DNA of 64,000 nucleotides from Saprospiraceae bacterium (GCA_019638385.1 JAHBTW010000001.1:186001-250000); one strand, 5' to 3'. Shown: positions 44,045 through 53,384, counted from the stretch's first letter. Numbers and translations are program-made. Notes: generated by a model not told the origin, from the letters alone.

Positions 44045-45700
44045 ATGAAAGATCCAATTAAATTACAATTGCTGGAATACAAGCTGACCGGCGATCCGGC
44101 TGAGGCAGACAATGGCCTGGACTACTCCCCGGAAATATCGGACCTGATAAACAAGATTCACATGCGGATTATGAAAAATAAACCCCATGTATTGCAAGAC
44201 TTACAAAAGTTGATTGCCAAATACCCCCATTTGCCGGCATTTAAAAACTACCTGACCAAGTATTACATGCAAACCGGCAGGGTGGAAAAGGCACTGGAAA
44301 TAAACCGAAAGCTCGTGCAGGAGCATCCTGAGTATGTGTTCGGGGTAGTCAATTTGGCGCGTGAGCACCTGTTGCGGGAAGAATACGATGAGGTGGAGGA
44401 AATACTGGGGCCTTCACTCGATTTAAAACTGCGCTATCCGAACAGAAAGGTGTTTCATTTCAGCGAATTTGCCGCGTTCATGGATGTAGCAACGAGCTAC
44501 CTGATTCAGGTCAACCGCCTGGAGGAGGCGAAACAGCGCATCAATCGGTTGGGGGAATTGAAAGCCTACCAGCAAGGGAGGGAGATTATTGAGCAATTGG
44601 AAGCCGAACTATATCAGAAAGAGTTGAGAAACATGCTGGAGGGTATGCCGGATCGTACGAGATTCGACGGGATGTACGCCGGCCGCAGCTATGACAGGTC
44701 GGTTCAAACCGATGTGGCGCCGGTATTCCACCATCCGCAGATGGAGCTGCTTTACAACCACGAATTTCCTACGCCGCGGCATGTATGGGATGAAATACGG
44801 GTACTGCCTCGCGAGACCTTGCTCGAAGACCTTGAAACAGCACTCCGGGACTGTATATATCGGTATGAATATTTCGATGACATCGTCGAAGAAACTGACG
44901 GAGATTGTGATGATATCACGTCCTTTCCTTTGCATGTAGTTTTTTTGATGATGGAGCTGAATGCAACGGAAAAAGTGCCCGTGCTGCTGGAAGTGCTCAG
45001 ACAAGGAGAGGAATTGACTGATTTTTGGTTCGGCGATCACACGCTCTCCACGCTTTGGCATTTTATTTATCACCTCGGCGCGCAGCAATTGGACTTGCTC
45101 AAAAACTTCGTGTTGGAAACCGATACGAACTATTACAGCAAAGAAGTGGTAGCGGAGGCAATGAAACAAATAGCCCTGCACCAGCCGGAGCGACGCGATG
45201 AAATTATCCGTTGGATGCGGGAGGTGATGCAGCACCTGCTTGACCATCAGGAAGAAGAACTGCTGGATAAAGAGTTCATTACATTTTTTGTCAATTATGT
45301 GGTAGATATCCGAGCGGAGGAGTTGCTTCCTTTTGTCAAGGTATTTTGTGATCTGGATTTAGTAGATCCCGGGGTCGGCGGAGATTATGAAGAATTAGAG
45401 GAACTCATGTATTCTGCCCCGGAGGAGCATTTAGCTTATACGGTATTTGACAATGCGTTTGACCATATCAAGGACATTGCCGAGAACTGGGGCGGCTACC
45501 TGTCAGAGGAGGAAATAGATGAGGAAATATCTGAAATACATAGAACTAAACCGGCATTTGAACCGCCGCCCTTGCCTCGGCCTCGCGAACAACCTGCTCC
45601 CCCTGCGACGCCGAAAGCACTCACACCGAAGGCGGGAAGAAACGACCCATGCCCCTGCGGCAGCGGGAAGAAGTACAAGAAGTGTTGTTGGGGCAAATAA
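44045..45700 (+). CDS. TPR-like / DUF1186 protein with C-terminal SEC-C zinc motif
   Basis: A 551-residue cytosolic protein. The N-terminal ~190 residues look like TPR helices (YYMQTGRVEKALEINRKLVQ, FGVVNLAREHLL). The middle (about 240-470) resembles DUF1186 (acidic, EELLPFVKVFCDLDLVDPG). The very end is a SEC-C motif, NDPCPCGSGKKYKKCC, which binds zinc by C-x-C...CC. SEC-C motifs occur in SecA and in many otherwise unrelated proteins, so a role in secretion is not implied. Its stop lies one base from the stop of the converging porin gene. Confidence 0.82.
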   Translation: MKDPIKLQLLEYKLTGDPAEADNGLDYSPEISDLINKIHMRIMKNKPHVLQDLQKLIAKYPHLPAFKNYLTKYYMQTGRVEKALEINRKLVQEHPEYVFGVVNLAREHLLREEYDEVEEILGPSLDLKLRYPNRKVFHFSEFAAFMDVATSYLIQVNRLEEAKQRINRLGELKAYQQGREIIEQLEAELYQKELRNMLEGMPDRTRFDGMYAGRSYDRSVQTDVAPVFHHPQMELLYNHEFPTPRHVWDEIRVLPRETLLEDLETALRDCIYRYEYFDDIVEETDGDCDDITSFPLHVVFLMMELNATEKVPVLLEVLRQGEELTDFWFGDHTLSTLWHFIYHLGAQQLDLLKNFVLETDTNYYSKEVVAEAMKQIALHQPERRDEIIRWMREVMQHLLDHQEEELLDKEFITFFVNYVVDIRAEELLPFVKVFCDLDLVDPGVGGDYEELEELMYSAPEEHLAYTVFDNAFDHIKDIAENWGGYLSEEEIDEEISEIHRTKPAFEPPPLPRPREQPAPPATPKALTPKAGRNDPCPCGSGKKYKKCCWGK

Positions 45701-45701
45701 T

Positions 45702-47000
45702 TTAAAACACTGCATTCATTCCCAACCCGATCCAGTTGCCGCGCCGGATAGCGCCGATGGTAGCCTGATTGAAATAAGCATTTACAGTGGAACCGTCCTC
45801 TGAACTGCCTGCATTGCCTTGATGGATGGTGTAATGGAGTTGGAGCGCCAGATCGCGGCGGTTGAGGTACCAGTTGAAGCCGAAATCAACGGCGCGCTCT
45901 GTGCCGGAGGAGAGTTTCAACGCGTGCGCATCGGCCTGCCCTTCGGCGTCTGCTGCGCCTTCAAACAGCATGATCATGCCCGCCGGTTGGAGTATGAAGC
46001 GACCTGCGGGAATGTTATATCCCAGCCGAACATGGCCGGTAGCGGCGCGAGCGCTGAAAAGGCTGTTGTCGGCGCGATATCCGTTGCGTTGCATCCACAT
46101 CCACTCGCTGTCTAAGTTCCAGGGACCGTAGTGGAGCATCAGGCCGGGGCCGTAGGCAAGCGCCGATTCAAACTGATCGGTTTGCCCTTGCCCGGCGAGG
46201 TTGAAATCGAGTGAAATTCCTTTTCTTTTACTGAAATATTGAGTGGTGTAGGCGATGGCATAGCGTTCCATTTCCGGGTCGCCCAGGCCCAGCGATACCC
46301 GGCCGCTGAGCAGTGGGGCGTATTTTATACCCACCGAATTGCCGCCCAGACCCGTGAGTAGCGGGGTGAACAAACCTGTGTTGTAGAGCAGCGACACCTG
46401 CTCGCCTTTGACCATGCCGCCGAGGTTCAGGCTGGCAGCGCGCCCCGGGCCGCGCCCGGTGAGGTGTTGGCGCACATAGTTTTGGGAGGTGGACTTTTCC
46501 ATAGAAGCAACTGCCCAGCCCGTTGTGATGGCTTCGCGCTGAAATTGCGGACGAAACCAGCCCCCCGTGAGGTGCAGCGCATCGCCGGCAAAGGGGAGCC
46601 GCCATTGTACAAAGGCATCCCACACGCCCACGTCGGGTTCGGCGGAGTTGTTGGGGCCTTGTGTGGCGGAGAGCAGGTCGTGGCCGGCCTGATCGAAATG
46701 CAAGGCTAAATAATAGTGTAAGCCCTCGTACGGTTCGCCGCGTACGAGCAGCCGCGCCCGCCGGAAGTACGCGTTGAAGCGGTTCTCCACCGGTTGGTAT
46801 GTTTTTAAATCGGCGTCATATATTTCCTGGCCCATGGTGTAGGTTGTCCAGAGTTGAAGCATGGCCGCGATTTTGAGCGTTTCGCCCGGTTTGCGTGCCG
46901 GCCAGGAGGGAGCGCGCTGCGTGCTGTCGGGTTGAGCCGCAGCGGCTGTAACGCCCAAAAGAGCGAGCAACACAATTGCTAATCGGAAAGTGGGTAACAT
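45702..47000 (-). CDS. Porin-like outer-membrane protein
   Basis: A 432-residue outer-membrane beta-barrel protein. The signal peptide MLPTFRLAIVLLALLGVTAAAA is followed by a barrel with the pattern of phosphate-selective porin-like proteins (FNAYFRRARLLVRGEPYEGL, YYLALHFDQAG, VWDAFVQWRLPF, GGWFRPQFQREAITT). It ends in Phe (GLGMNAVF), the expected C-terminal signal. The transported substrate is not predictable. No transporter is adjacent. Confidence 0.82.
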   Translation of the reverse strand: MLPTFRLAIVLLALLGVTAAAAQPDSTQRAPSWPARKPGETLKIAAMLQLWTTYTMGQEIYDADLKTYQPVENRFNAYFRRARLLVRGEPYEGLHYYLALHFDQAGHDLLSATQGPNNSAEPDVGVWDAFVQWRLPFAGDALHLTGGWFRPQFQREAITTGWAVASMEKSTSQNYVRQHLTGRGPGRAASLNLGGMVKGEQVSLLYNTGLFTPLLTGLGGNSVGIKYAPLLSGRVSLGLGDPEMERYAIAYTTQYFSKRKGISLDFNLAGQGQTDQFESALAYGPGLMLHYGPWNLDSEWMWMQRNGYRADNSLFSARAATGHVRLGYNIPAGRFILQPAGMIMLFEGAADAEGQADAHALKLSSGTERAVDFGFNWYLNRRDLALQLHYTIHQGNAGSSEDGSTVNAYFNQATIGAIRRGNWIGLGMNAVF

Positions 47001-47105
47001 GGCAACGATGTTTATGCGCCGGCTTACACACTGTAGCCGTCAAGTTGCAAAAGTACACTCTGTTGGAGCGGCTTTTCTGTGATGTCGATTGCAAGCCGAA
47101 AAATG

Positions 47106-47152
47106 TTTATCCTTGAAAATCTGGAATTAAAATCCGAGTTTTCAAGGATAAA
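47106..47152. repeat. Perfect 14-bp inverted repeat with 19-base loop
   Basis: TTTATCCTTGAAAA and TTTTCAAGGATAAA face each other across 19 bases, between the end of the membrane protein gene and the start of the porin gene (both minus strand). It could end the upstream transcript or be an operator in front of the porin gene. Confidence 0.6.
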
Positions 47153-47156
47153 AGCC

Positions 47157-48530
47157 TCATTCTCTGACGTATTGATACGCCCCTTCCGGCAGCCGGAAAT
47201 ACCGCCGGTTCAACACGGTGTCCGGTTTTGCCCCGAAATCAGAGAGCAGCCAACCGGGCTGTGGAATTTCTTTTTCAAACTTGGAAAAATCGCGGCGGAT
47301 AAGCAGGGTTTTTGCCGAGTCGGGGTGCTGCATGGCCGATAGCAGCAGCGTTTCATAAGGTACCGACCAGGTGATGACGAGGCTGTCGCTGAGCGCCGGC
47401 GTTTCGCGCAACAGCAGCCGGCTGTTGCCTGTGCCCTCGGCCAGAATGCTTTCCAATCGCTGCAACCGCTGTGTGTAAGGTTTGTGGTGCAAAGCAATGG
47501 CCCCGATGCGCAAGATCAGAAAAACGGCCATGCCGGCGAGGAGCCAATTGGCGCGTTTTACGGCGGGCGTCAGGTCGTACAAAAACGGCAGGGCGGCGTA
47601 CAGGGTGAGCGGCATGTAATTGACTTCCGCATAAAACCGGTATGGGTGTTCCGGCGAAGCGATGTGCAACAGCATAAGATGTCCGAGGCCGAACCCCCAC
47701 ATCAGCAAGAGCGGCGCCCATTTTCGGCGAGCCAGGTAGAAAACCGTGACCGCAGCCCAGAGAATGGGCAGGAAGTACCAGTACGTCAGGCACCATTGCG
47801 CAAACTGTCCGTGCGCCGGCAGGCTGAAATAATCGGGGAACAAGCCCAGGAGGTTTTCTTTAAAAATGCGGGACTTGTCGTCGTCGTACCAATTGCCGGA
47901 AAACTTGGATTTTAATACCAAAACAAGCGCCATGTACGCGGCTACACCGATGTAACGCCCGTTGCGACAACGCTCATCGCGCAGCAAAAAGAAAGCCCAT
48001 AGAAAGTAGAACGGTATAAAAATCAAGGGGTGGTAATAGGCCAATACGGGTACGGCGATAGCCGTTACGGGCAGCGTCCAGGCGGGCTTGAGGCCGGGGA
48101 AGCGTTGCAGCAATGCAAAAAACAGAAGCAGAAACGCCAAGCCCTGCTGCTGCTCGGAGGAGGGCCAGTAAAATCCGTCATATACCATGAGGGTGAACAA
48201 CAGCACCAATGCCCAACCCAGATGATCGTTGCGAAAAACCCGCACAATGGCCGCATAAATACCGAGATACAACAACGGAAACGACAGGGAATACAGCATG
48301 GATACTGCTTTGAGCGGCAGTCCCAGTTTGATGGCCAACAGTGGCAGGGCCTGTACCAGCACCACCCCGAAGCGATTGACCATGACCTGAAAGGTACCCT
48401 CGCCGCTCATGAGCACCGTCTGGAAAGCCATGTCGGTGAAAATGGCCCGCTCGCGGTAGAAGACGGCGGCCGGCACGGCTAGTGCGAACAGAGCAAGGTA
48501 GCCGAGGCGGCGGAGTGGATGCTGTTGCAT
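47157..48530 (-). CDS. Polytopic membrane protein of unknown function
   Basis: A 457-residue protein with about ten hydrophobic segments (GYLALFALAVPAAVFY, VVLVQALPLLAIKLGLPLKA, ALVLLFTLMVYDGFYWPSSE, AFLLLFFALLQ, LYAALPFLYDL, WLLAGMAVFLILRIG) and a soluble C-terminal part. The layout is that of GT-C-like or DUF2029-like membrane proteins, but I see no catalytic signature. The start at 48530 (MQQHPLRRLG) puts the first membrane segment near the N-terminus. It lies 12 bases after the MntA/HepT pair on the same strand. Confidence 0.65.
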   Translation of the reverse strand: MQQHPLRRLGYLALFALAVPAAVFYRERAIFTDMAFQTVLMSGEGTFQVMVNRFGVVLVQALPLLAIKLGLPLKAVSMLYSLSFPLLYLGIYAAIVRVFRNDHLGWALVLLFTLMVYDGFYWPSSEQQQGLAFLLLFFALLQRFPGLKPAWTLPVTAIAVPVLAYYHPLIFIPFYFLWAFFLLRDERCRNGRYIGVAAYMALVLVLKSKFSGNWYDDDKSRIFKENLLGLFPDYFSLPAHGQFAQWCLTYWYFLPILWAAVTVFYLARRKWAPLLLMWGFGLGHLMLLHIASPEHPYRFYAEVNYMPLTLYAALPFLYDLTPAVKRANWLLAGMAVFLILRIGAIALHHKPYTQRLQRLESILAEGTGNSRLLLRETPALSDSLVITWSVPYETLLLSAMQHPDSAKTLLIRRDFSKFEKEIPQPGWLLSDFGAKPDTVLNRRYFRLPEGAYQYVRE

Positions 48531-48541
48531 AAGGTGAGAAA

Positions 48542-48898
48542 TTATTGCCCCATACGCTCTGCAATAAGTGTCCTTATTTCTTCCCGGAGCAAAGGAATGT
48601 GTTTTATGGCAATTGCCCACAAAACTTCATCAGACACCTTTTCATATTCGTGAATTATGAAGTTTCTGGTGTCCACAATCCTGCGTGCGCTGGTGATAGA
48701 TAAATCAGGCTCGACATTTAGAATCCTGTTTACCGCCTCGCCAATGATCTCTATGTTACGTTCAAGCGCGCGTTTGAACATTATGTTCTCCCGAAGAACG
48801 GTTACACTTCTCTCTCCTTTGGTGGGCATGAAACCTTCGATTTCCATTATGGCATTCATGATGTCAAGCAGCCACTTGAGGACGCGGTTCTCCTGCAT
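48542..48898 (-). CDS. hepT: HepT-like toxin of the MntA/HepT system (DUF86)
   Basis: A 118-residue all-helical protein. The HEPN RNase motif R-x4-H-x-Y is RNFIIHEY (residues ~77-84). In known MntA/HepT pairs HepT is an RNase that MntA silences by adding AMP groups to the Tyr of this motif. It overlaps the mntA-like gene by 35 bases, the normal order and layout for the pair. Confidence 0.88.
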   Translation of the reverse strand: MQENRVLKWLLDIMNAIMEIEGFMPTKGERSVTVLRENIMFKRALERNIEIIGEAVNRILNVEPDLSITSARRIVDTRNFIIHEYEKVSDEVLWAIAIKHIPLLREEIRTLIAERMGQ

Positions 48899-49199
48899 AG
48901 ATTCGCTTTTTGGTGCGATTTACAATCTGCTTGAAATAAGGATTTTTTAAAGTCTGGACCTCTACGAGATCAACTTTTCTTTGGAAAAGTTGAGCGAGTG
49001 AATCCCTGAAATCAAAGAAATTGTCGGCATAGTCTTCAGGTGAAACCACTTGGAAGGCAACCAAAAAGTCGAGATCACTATCCGAACCGAAGCGCTCAGT
49101 AAGCACAGAGCCGAAAACGTAGAGATCTTTGACTTTGTGTCTTTGACAAAGATCGGCAAGAGCAGAACGCTGTGATTGAATGATTTTCGGTAAAGTCAT
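48864..49199 (-). CDS. mntA: MntA-like nucleotidyltransferase antitoxin
   Basis: A 111-residue minimal nucleotidyltransferase. The active-site pattern G-S-x10-D-x-D is GSVLTERFGSDSDLDF. It is the partner of the downstream HepT-like toxin. The start at 49199 (MTLPKIIQSQ) is preferred over the extension to 49238. A TATATTTG -7-like box on the minus strand lies at 49218-49225, just before this start. Confidence 0.88.
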   Translation of the reverse strand: MTLPKIIQSQRSALADLCQRHKVKDLYVFGSVLTERFGSDSDLDFLVAFQVVSPEDYADNFFDFRDSLAQLFQRKVDLVEVQTLKNPYFKQIVNRTKKRIYAGEPRPQVAA

Positions 49200-49217
49200 T
49201 GCGGAAGTAATTCTATG

Positions 49218-49225
49218 CAAATATA
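49218..49225 (-). promoter_or_regulatory. Putative -7 promoter element of mntA/hepT
   Basis: On the minus strand TATATTTG fits TAnnTTTG and lies about 19 bases before the MntA start. Confidence 0.4.
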
Positions 49226-49255
49226 ACACCTCAAGCAATATTCCGCACCCTTTTT

Positions 49256-49263
49256 TATCTTTG
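49256..49263 (+). promoter_or_regulatory. Putative -7 promoter element of the SRAP gene
   Basis: TATCTTTG fits TAnnTTTG, about 105 bases before the SRAP start; the leader would be rather long. Confidence 0.3.
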
Positions 49264-49367
49264 TCCGCTGTCTATCCAATATGGCACAAATAATATCACG
49301 ACCACAACGGATAGATCGGTGAAAGCGGGATAAGCGGATTACGGCGTAGCCGATAAATCAAAAACCA

Positions 49368-50045
49368 ATGTGCGGCAGATTCTCCTTCTCGGCGGCAAAA
49401 GAAAAAATACAGGCGCAACTCGGCGACATTGACACCGGCGTAAACCTGCGGGAGAGCTACAACATAGCGCCTACTCAGCACGCCTACGTCATCACCAACG
49501 ATGCGCCCGGCCGCTTGCAGTATATTACCTGGGGCCTTATCCCGCACTGGTCGAACGACGGCGCCAATACCGGAAAACTCATCAACGCGCGCAGCGAAGG
49601 CATTGCCGCAAAACCTTCTTTCCGGTTGCCCATTCGCAAAAAGCGCTGTCTGGTATTAGCTGACAGCTTCTATGAGTGGCGCATCGAGGCGGATCGAAAA
49701 GTACCTTACCGTATCTTTCTCAAAAACGGCGAACTCCTGCTCATGGGCGGTATCTGGGATGTGTGGTACAACGGCGATTATGCCATGAAGAGTTTTTCCA
49801 TCATCACTACCGGCCCCAACGGCGACATGGCTTCCGTACACAATCGCATGCCCTTGCTGTTCGGCACCCGCGAAGAACAGGAAAAGTGGCTCTCCGAAAT
49901 AGAAGTGGATGAAGTACTCTCCATGCTGCATCCGCCGGAAGACGGACTCCTCGGCATGTATCAGGTTGCGGAATTGGTCAACTCCGTAAAGCACAACGGC
50001 CCCGAATTGCACAAGCCTGTGCCGGGTACGCCGACGCTTTTTTAA
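49368..50045 (+). CDS. SRAP-domain protein (YedK/HMCES family)
   Basis: A 225-residue protein starting MCGRFSF; Cys2 forms the covalent link to abasic sites in single-stranded DNA in this family. The other active-site stretches are present: ARSEGIAAKPSF, DSFYEWR (catalytic Glu) and SVHNRMP (His). It protects cells from abasic-site damage during replication. It stands alone, divergent from the mntA/hepT pair. Confidence 0.93.
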   Translation: MCGRFSFSAAKEKIQAQLGDIDTGVNLRESYNIAPTQHAYVITNDAPGRLQYITWGLIPHWSNDGANTGKLINARSEGIAAKPSFRLPIRKKRCLVLADSFYEWRIEADRKVPYRIFLKNGELLLMGGIWDVWYNGDYAMKSFSIITTGPNGDMASVHNRMPLLFGTREEQEKWLSEIEVDEVLSMLHPPEDGLLGMYQVAELVNSVKHNGPELHKPVPGTPTLF

Positions 50046-50140
50046 TGATGTAAGATTAATGAGTGTTTATTTTTGATTTTTGAAGTATGCGGCCACTTCA
50101 ACAATCAACAATCCTGCATCTGGCTTCAAAAAAACGTTCC

Positions 50141-50593
50141 ATGCGCGTAGTTATACAAAGAGTTTCTCAAGCATCCGTCACCATTGAGGGGCAGGTACAC
50201 GCCGCCATCGGGCCGGGGCTGCTCATTCTGCTCGGCATAGAGGATACCGACACGCCTGAAGACATTGACTGGCTCTGCCGTAAAATCGCCGCCCTTCGCA
50301 TCTTCAACGACGAAGCCGGCGTGATGAACCTTTCGGTAACGGACATCGGCGGCGAACTGCTCGTGGTGAGCCAGTTTACCCTCCACGCGAGCACCAAAAA
50401 AGGCAACCGCCCTTCCTATATCCGCGCCTCCAAACCCGATATTGCCGTGCCTCTGTACGAAGCATTCGTGGTGGCATTGCGCGGCATTTCCGGGCTGCCC
50501 GTACGCACCGGCAGCTTCGGCGCCGACATGAAAGTGAGCCTGCTCAACGACGGCCCCGTTACCATTATCATGGACACCAAAATGAAAGAGTAA
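50141..50593 (+). CDS. dtd: D-aminoacyl-tRNA deacylase
   Basis: A 150-residue enzyme that removes D-amino acids from mischarged t[18 protein letters not shown] is the family N-terminus. [16 protein letters not shown] and [19 protein letters not shown] are the conserved active-site and C-terminal stretches. The start at 50141 is chosen to match the family; upstream in-frame sequence is not conserved. The stop overlaps the ATG of the MazG-like gene by one base (TAATG), so they are translationally coupled. Confidence 0.95.
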   Translation: MRVVIQRVSQASVTIEGQVHAAIGPGLLILLGIEDTDTPEDIDWLCRKIAALRIFNDEAGVMNLSVTDIGGELLVVSQFTLHASTKKGNRPSYIRASKPDIAVPLYEAFVVALRGISGLPVRTGSFGADMKVSLLNDGPVTIIMDTKMKE

Positions 50594-50931
50594 TGAACAT
50601 TGCGGAAGCACAACAGCGCGTGGACGAGTGGATCAACACCATCGGCATACGCTACTACAATGAACTCACCAACACAGCCATCCTCATGGAAGAAGTGGGC
50701 GAAGTGGCCCGCCTCATGGCTCGCCTCTATGGCGAGCAGTCGTTTAAAACCAAAGAATTGGAGGCTACCGCCAAAGACGATCTTGCCGGCGAAATGGCCG
50801 ATGTGTTGTTCGTTTTGATATGCTTAGCCAATCAAACCGGCGTGAACCTGACAGAGGCATTGGAGGCGAGTTTGGTCAAAAAAACGACGCGTGATGCGGT
50901 ACGGCACGCGGGCAATGAGAAGTTGCGCTGA
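50593..50931 (+). CDS. MazG-like nucleotide pyrophosphohydrolase
   Basis: A 112-residue helical protein. The metal-binding E-x-x-E is in ILMEEVGEVARLM, and E-x-x-D in DLAGEMADVLFVLICLANQ. Such enzymes hydrolyse non-canonical or excess NTPs to NMP and pyrophosphate. It is coupled to dtd, so the pair forms a small quality-control operon. Convergent with the pirin gene. Confidence 0.9.
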   Translation: MNIAEAQQRVDEWINTIGIRYYNELTNTAILMEEVGEVARLMARLYGEQSFKTKELEATAKDDLAGEMADVLFVLICLANQTGVNLTEALEASLVKKTTRDAVRHAGNEKLR

Positions 50932-50939
50932 ATAACCCT

Positions 50940-51812
50940 TTACACCTCCATCGGCACCTCCATCAGCAGTAGCTCTGCCTTTCCGTTTGCCCGGATGCTG
51001 AGCGCATCTGTATTCCAGATGCCAAGGCCGTCGCGCCGGTTGAGCACGATACCGCCCACCGTGACATCTCCTTCGATGACGAAAGCATATACTCCGTTAC
51101 CGGGTTTGTGGAGCCGGTACTCGGTGGCGAATCCCTCGTCGAAGCTGCCGAGATGGAACCAGGCATCCTGATGTATCCACACGCCCTCATCGTCGGGGTT
51201 GGGCGAGAGGATTTGCTGCAATTTGTTGCGGCGGTCTTCCGGGTTGAGGGCAATTTGATCGTATCGCGGCTGAACGCCTTTTTTGTTGGGAAACACCCAT
51301 ATTTGTAAAAACTTCACTAAGCGATTCTTGCTTTTGTTGTACTCGCTGTGGAAGATGCCTGTACCGGCGCTCATCACCTGTATGTCGCCATGGCGAATGA
51401 CGGCAGTGTTGTTCATGCTGTCCTGATGTTCGAGGTCGCCTTCCAAGGGAATGGAAATGATTTCCATATTGTCGTGGCGGTGCCTGCCAAACCCCATCCC
51501 GGCCTCCACGCGGTCGTCATTGAGTACGCGCAGCGCTCCGAAGCGCATGCGTTCAGGGTTGTGGTAGTTGGCAAAACTGAAAGAATGGTAGCTTTTCAAC
51601 CAGCCGTGATCGGCATGTCCGCGGGTATCGGCTTTGTGCAAAATGGTATTGGCCATGATTGTTGAATTTGTGTTGGGAATATGATTGAAACCGAGTGTCT
51701 CCGTTGTCGGGGCCTCGTCTGTACTTTTCGGCAAAGCGCCGCCGAGTGCTTTGGCAGCAGCCGGCACGCCCGTGCCGAGCAGGCTTTTTTTGATAAATTG
51801 TTTGCGATCCAT
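50940..51812 (-). CDS. Pirin-family protein with a Tat-like N-terminal extension
   Basis: A 290-residue protein. The pirin/cupin part starts at about residue 54 (MANTILHKADTRGHADHGWL) and shows the metal His set: GFGRHRHDNMEI, and GTGIFHSEYN. In front is a 53-residue extension beginning MDRKQFIKKSLLGTG, which resembles a degenerate Tat-type leader (R-K instead of R-R). Some pirins have quercetinase activity; the real role is open. An internal start at ATG 51653 would give the ordinary 237-residue cytosolic form. Confidence 0.85.
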   Translation of the reverse strand: MDRKQFIKKSLLGTGVPAAAKALGGALPKSTDEAPTTETLGFNHIPNTNSTIMANTILHKADTRGHADHGWLKSYHSFSFANYHNPERMRFGALRVLNDDRVEAGMGFGRHRHDNMEIISIPLEGDLEHQDSMNNTAVIRHGDIQVMSAGTGIFHSEYNKSKNRLVKFLQIWVFPNKKGVQPRYDQIALNPEDRRNKLQQILSPNPDDEGVWIHQDAWFHLGSFDEGFATEYRLHKPGNGVYAFVIEGDVTVGGIVLNRRDGLGIWNTDALSIRANGKAELLLMEVPMEV

Positions 51813-51893
51813 TGGCGTTGATTTTATAATGCAAAGATGCACTGCCTGGATGCGCCGGTTCCATGAAGTAGATTAAGAAAAAAGCGAGCGATT

Positions 51894-52568
51894 TTACTTA
51901 AACGGCGAACTATCCTGATGCCGGCGTATCAAGTCCTGCGCGAAGAAAATGCTGATCCACAGGCCGGCTACGGCGAATATCATGAGCCAGTCGTAGTAGC
52001 GTTGCAACACCAAGAAATCATACACGGCGTGCAGTGCCACGGCAATGCCCAGTCCTTGAAACAGCAGTTTCCACTTGCGCTCCGGGTGCAGCCAGGCCAG
52101 GCCGGCGAAGTAGCCTATGATGACCGAGAACAGCGCGTGCGCCGGTACGGCCGTGAAGGAGCGCACAATGGCCGTACCCAGACCGAATTGAGTGACGTAA
52201 AAAATATTCTCCAGCGTAGCAAAGCCCATGCCGATCATCACCGCATACACAATGCCGTCAATGGGTTCGTTGAAAAACGGCCGCGGTAGGGGGTATGCTA
52301 CCAATATGAGGAACTTGCCAAACTCTTCTCCCACGGCCACGATCAATATGGATATAATCAGCCGCAACTCCATAGAGGAAGGGTATTCAAAGCCCAGCAG
52401 GAGGGTCCAGCCTTCTAAACGGGTGGCCGGCAGCGTGAGCGCCATGCCCAGTACAAAACAAACGATGAGGTGCAGGCGATGCTCCCGCTCGTGCCGATCC
52501 ATGCGATAGATGTACCAGGATATGAACAAGCCGGGTATAATGGCCAGTAACAGGAGCACCGGGTCCAC
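51894..52568 (-). CDS. PrsW-family intramembrane protease-like protein
   Basis: A 224-residue membrane protein with about seven hydrophobic segments. The family motifs are visible: VGEEFGKFL (Glu-Glu), EPIDGIVYAVMIGMGFATLEN and PAHALFSVIIGY. In Bacillus, PrsW is a glutamic-type protease that cuts the anti-sigma factor RsiW. Here no sigma/anti-sigma pair is adjacent. It lies 3 bases after the alpha/beta hydrolase gene on the same strand, so they are probably co-transcribed. Confidence 0.88.
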   Translation of the reverse strand: MDPVLLLLAIIPGLFISWYIYRMDRHEREHRLHLIVCFVLGMALTLPATRLEGWTLLLGFEYPSSMELRLIISILIVAVGEEFGKFLILVAYPLPRPFFNEPIDGIVYAVMIGMGFATLENIFYVTQFGLGTAIVRSFTAVPAHALFSVIIGYFAGLAWLHPERKWKLLFQGLGIAVALHAVYDFLVLQRYYDWLMIFAVAGLWISIFFAQDLIRRHQDSSPFK

Positions 52569-52571
52569 GAC

Positions 52572-53384
52572 TTACCGGTTTTTTGATTGGGAAAGACAAA
52601 AGCCGGCAAATTCACGCACAATGCGTTGGGTTTTTTTCTGTGCCTCAATCATACCCATGTGCCCTACTTTTTCCAACACATGCACAGAGGCTACTGCCGG
52701 CAGGTGGGTTTGCGAGAGGCTTTGCTCGGCCGGTATGGCGCGGTCTTCCTCCCCGATGATGAACAGCACCGGGTATGCGGCCTCGCTGAGGATGCTCGTG
52801 CGGTCGGGGCGTTGAATCATGGCTTCCAATCCGCCGATGATGCCGGCTGCCGGGTAAGAAGAGGCGGCGTGTACGAGGCGATCCACGGCGTAGGAATTGC
52901 TGCGGGCAAAATTTTCAGAAAACAAAACGGGCAGGAGTTGTTTTACAAAAATGACATGGCCCTGCTCCTCCACAAACTGTATGCTCCTTCGGCGAGCCTC
53001 TTTTTTCTCTGCGCTATCGGCATAAGGGCTGGAGTGAAACATGCCCAGACCGAGCAGCAATGAGGGATGTTTTTCGGCGAAAGCCAGTGCCGTGTAGCCG
53101 CCCATAGAGTGACCGATGAGGATGATTTGCTGCAAATCCAGCGATTCAACCACCGCATGAACCGCATCGGCATAAGCCTCAATGGTAGGGTGGGGGAGCG
53201 CCTCCGACTGGCCGAAGCCCGGCAGGTCTATGCAGATGACCCGATAGTGCTCCTCAATGAGATCAGTTTTGAAATCGTCCCACACAGAACTATCTTCACA
53301 AAATCCGTGCAACAACACCACGGCCGGCCCGCGCCCCTGCACATCATACCCTACTTTGCGTCCCTGAAACTCCATATTTCTCAT
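52572..53384 (-). CDS. Alpha/beta hydrolase
   Basis: A 270-residue enzyme. The oxyanion stretch is LLHGFCEDSSVW and the nucleophile elbow is LIGHSMGGYTAL (Ser93). The acid is probably in IGEEDRAIP and the His in VGHMGMIEA. A cap domain lies between. The substrate is unknown. The start could also be the ATG nine bases further in (MEFQGRKV). It is followed by the PrsW-like gene at 3 bases. Confidence 0.9.
   Translation of the reverse strand: MRNMEFQGRKVGYDVQGRGPAVVLLHGFCEDSSVWDDFKTDLIEEHYRVICIDLPGFGQSEALPHPTIEAYADAVHAVVESLDLQQIILIGHSMGGYTALAFAEKHPSLLLGLGMFHSSPYADSAEKKEARRRSIQFVEEQGHVIFVKQLLPVLFSENFARSNSYAVDRLVHAASSYPAAGIIGGLEAMIQRPDRTSILSEAAYPVLFIIGEEDRAIPAEQSLSQTHLPAVASVHVLEKVGHMGMIEAQKKTQRIVREFAGFCLSQSKNR

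Noticed and set aside
48542..49199. MntA/HepT pair as a novel system
   Set aside because: Motifs and gene order are those of the known toxin-antitoxin pair.
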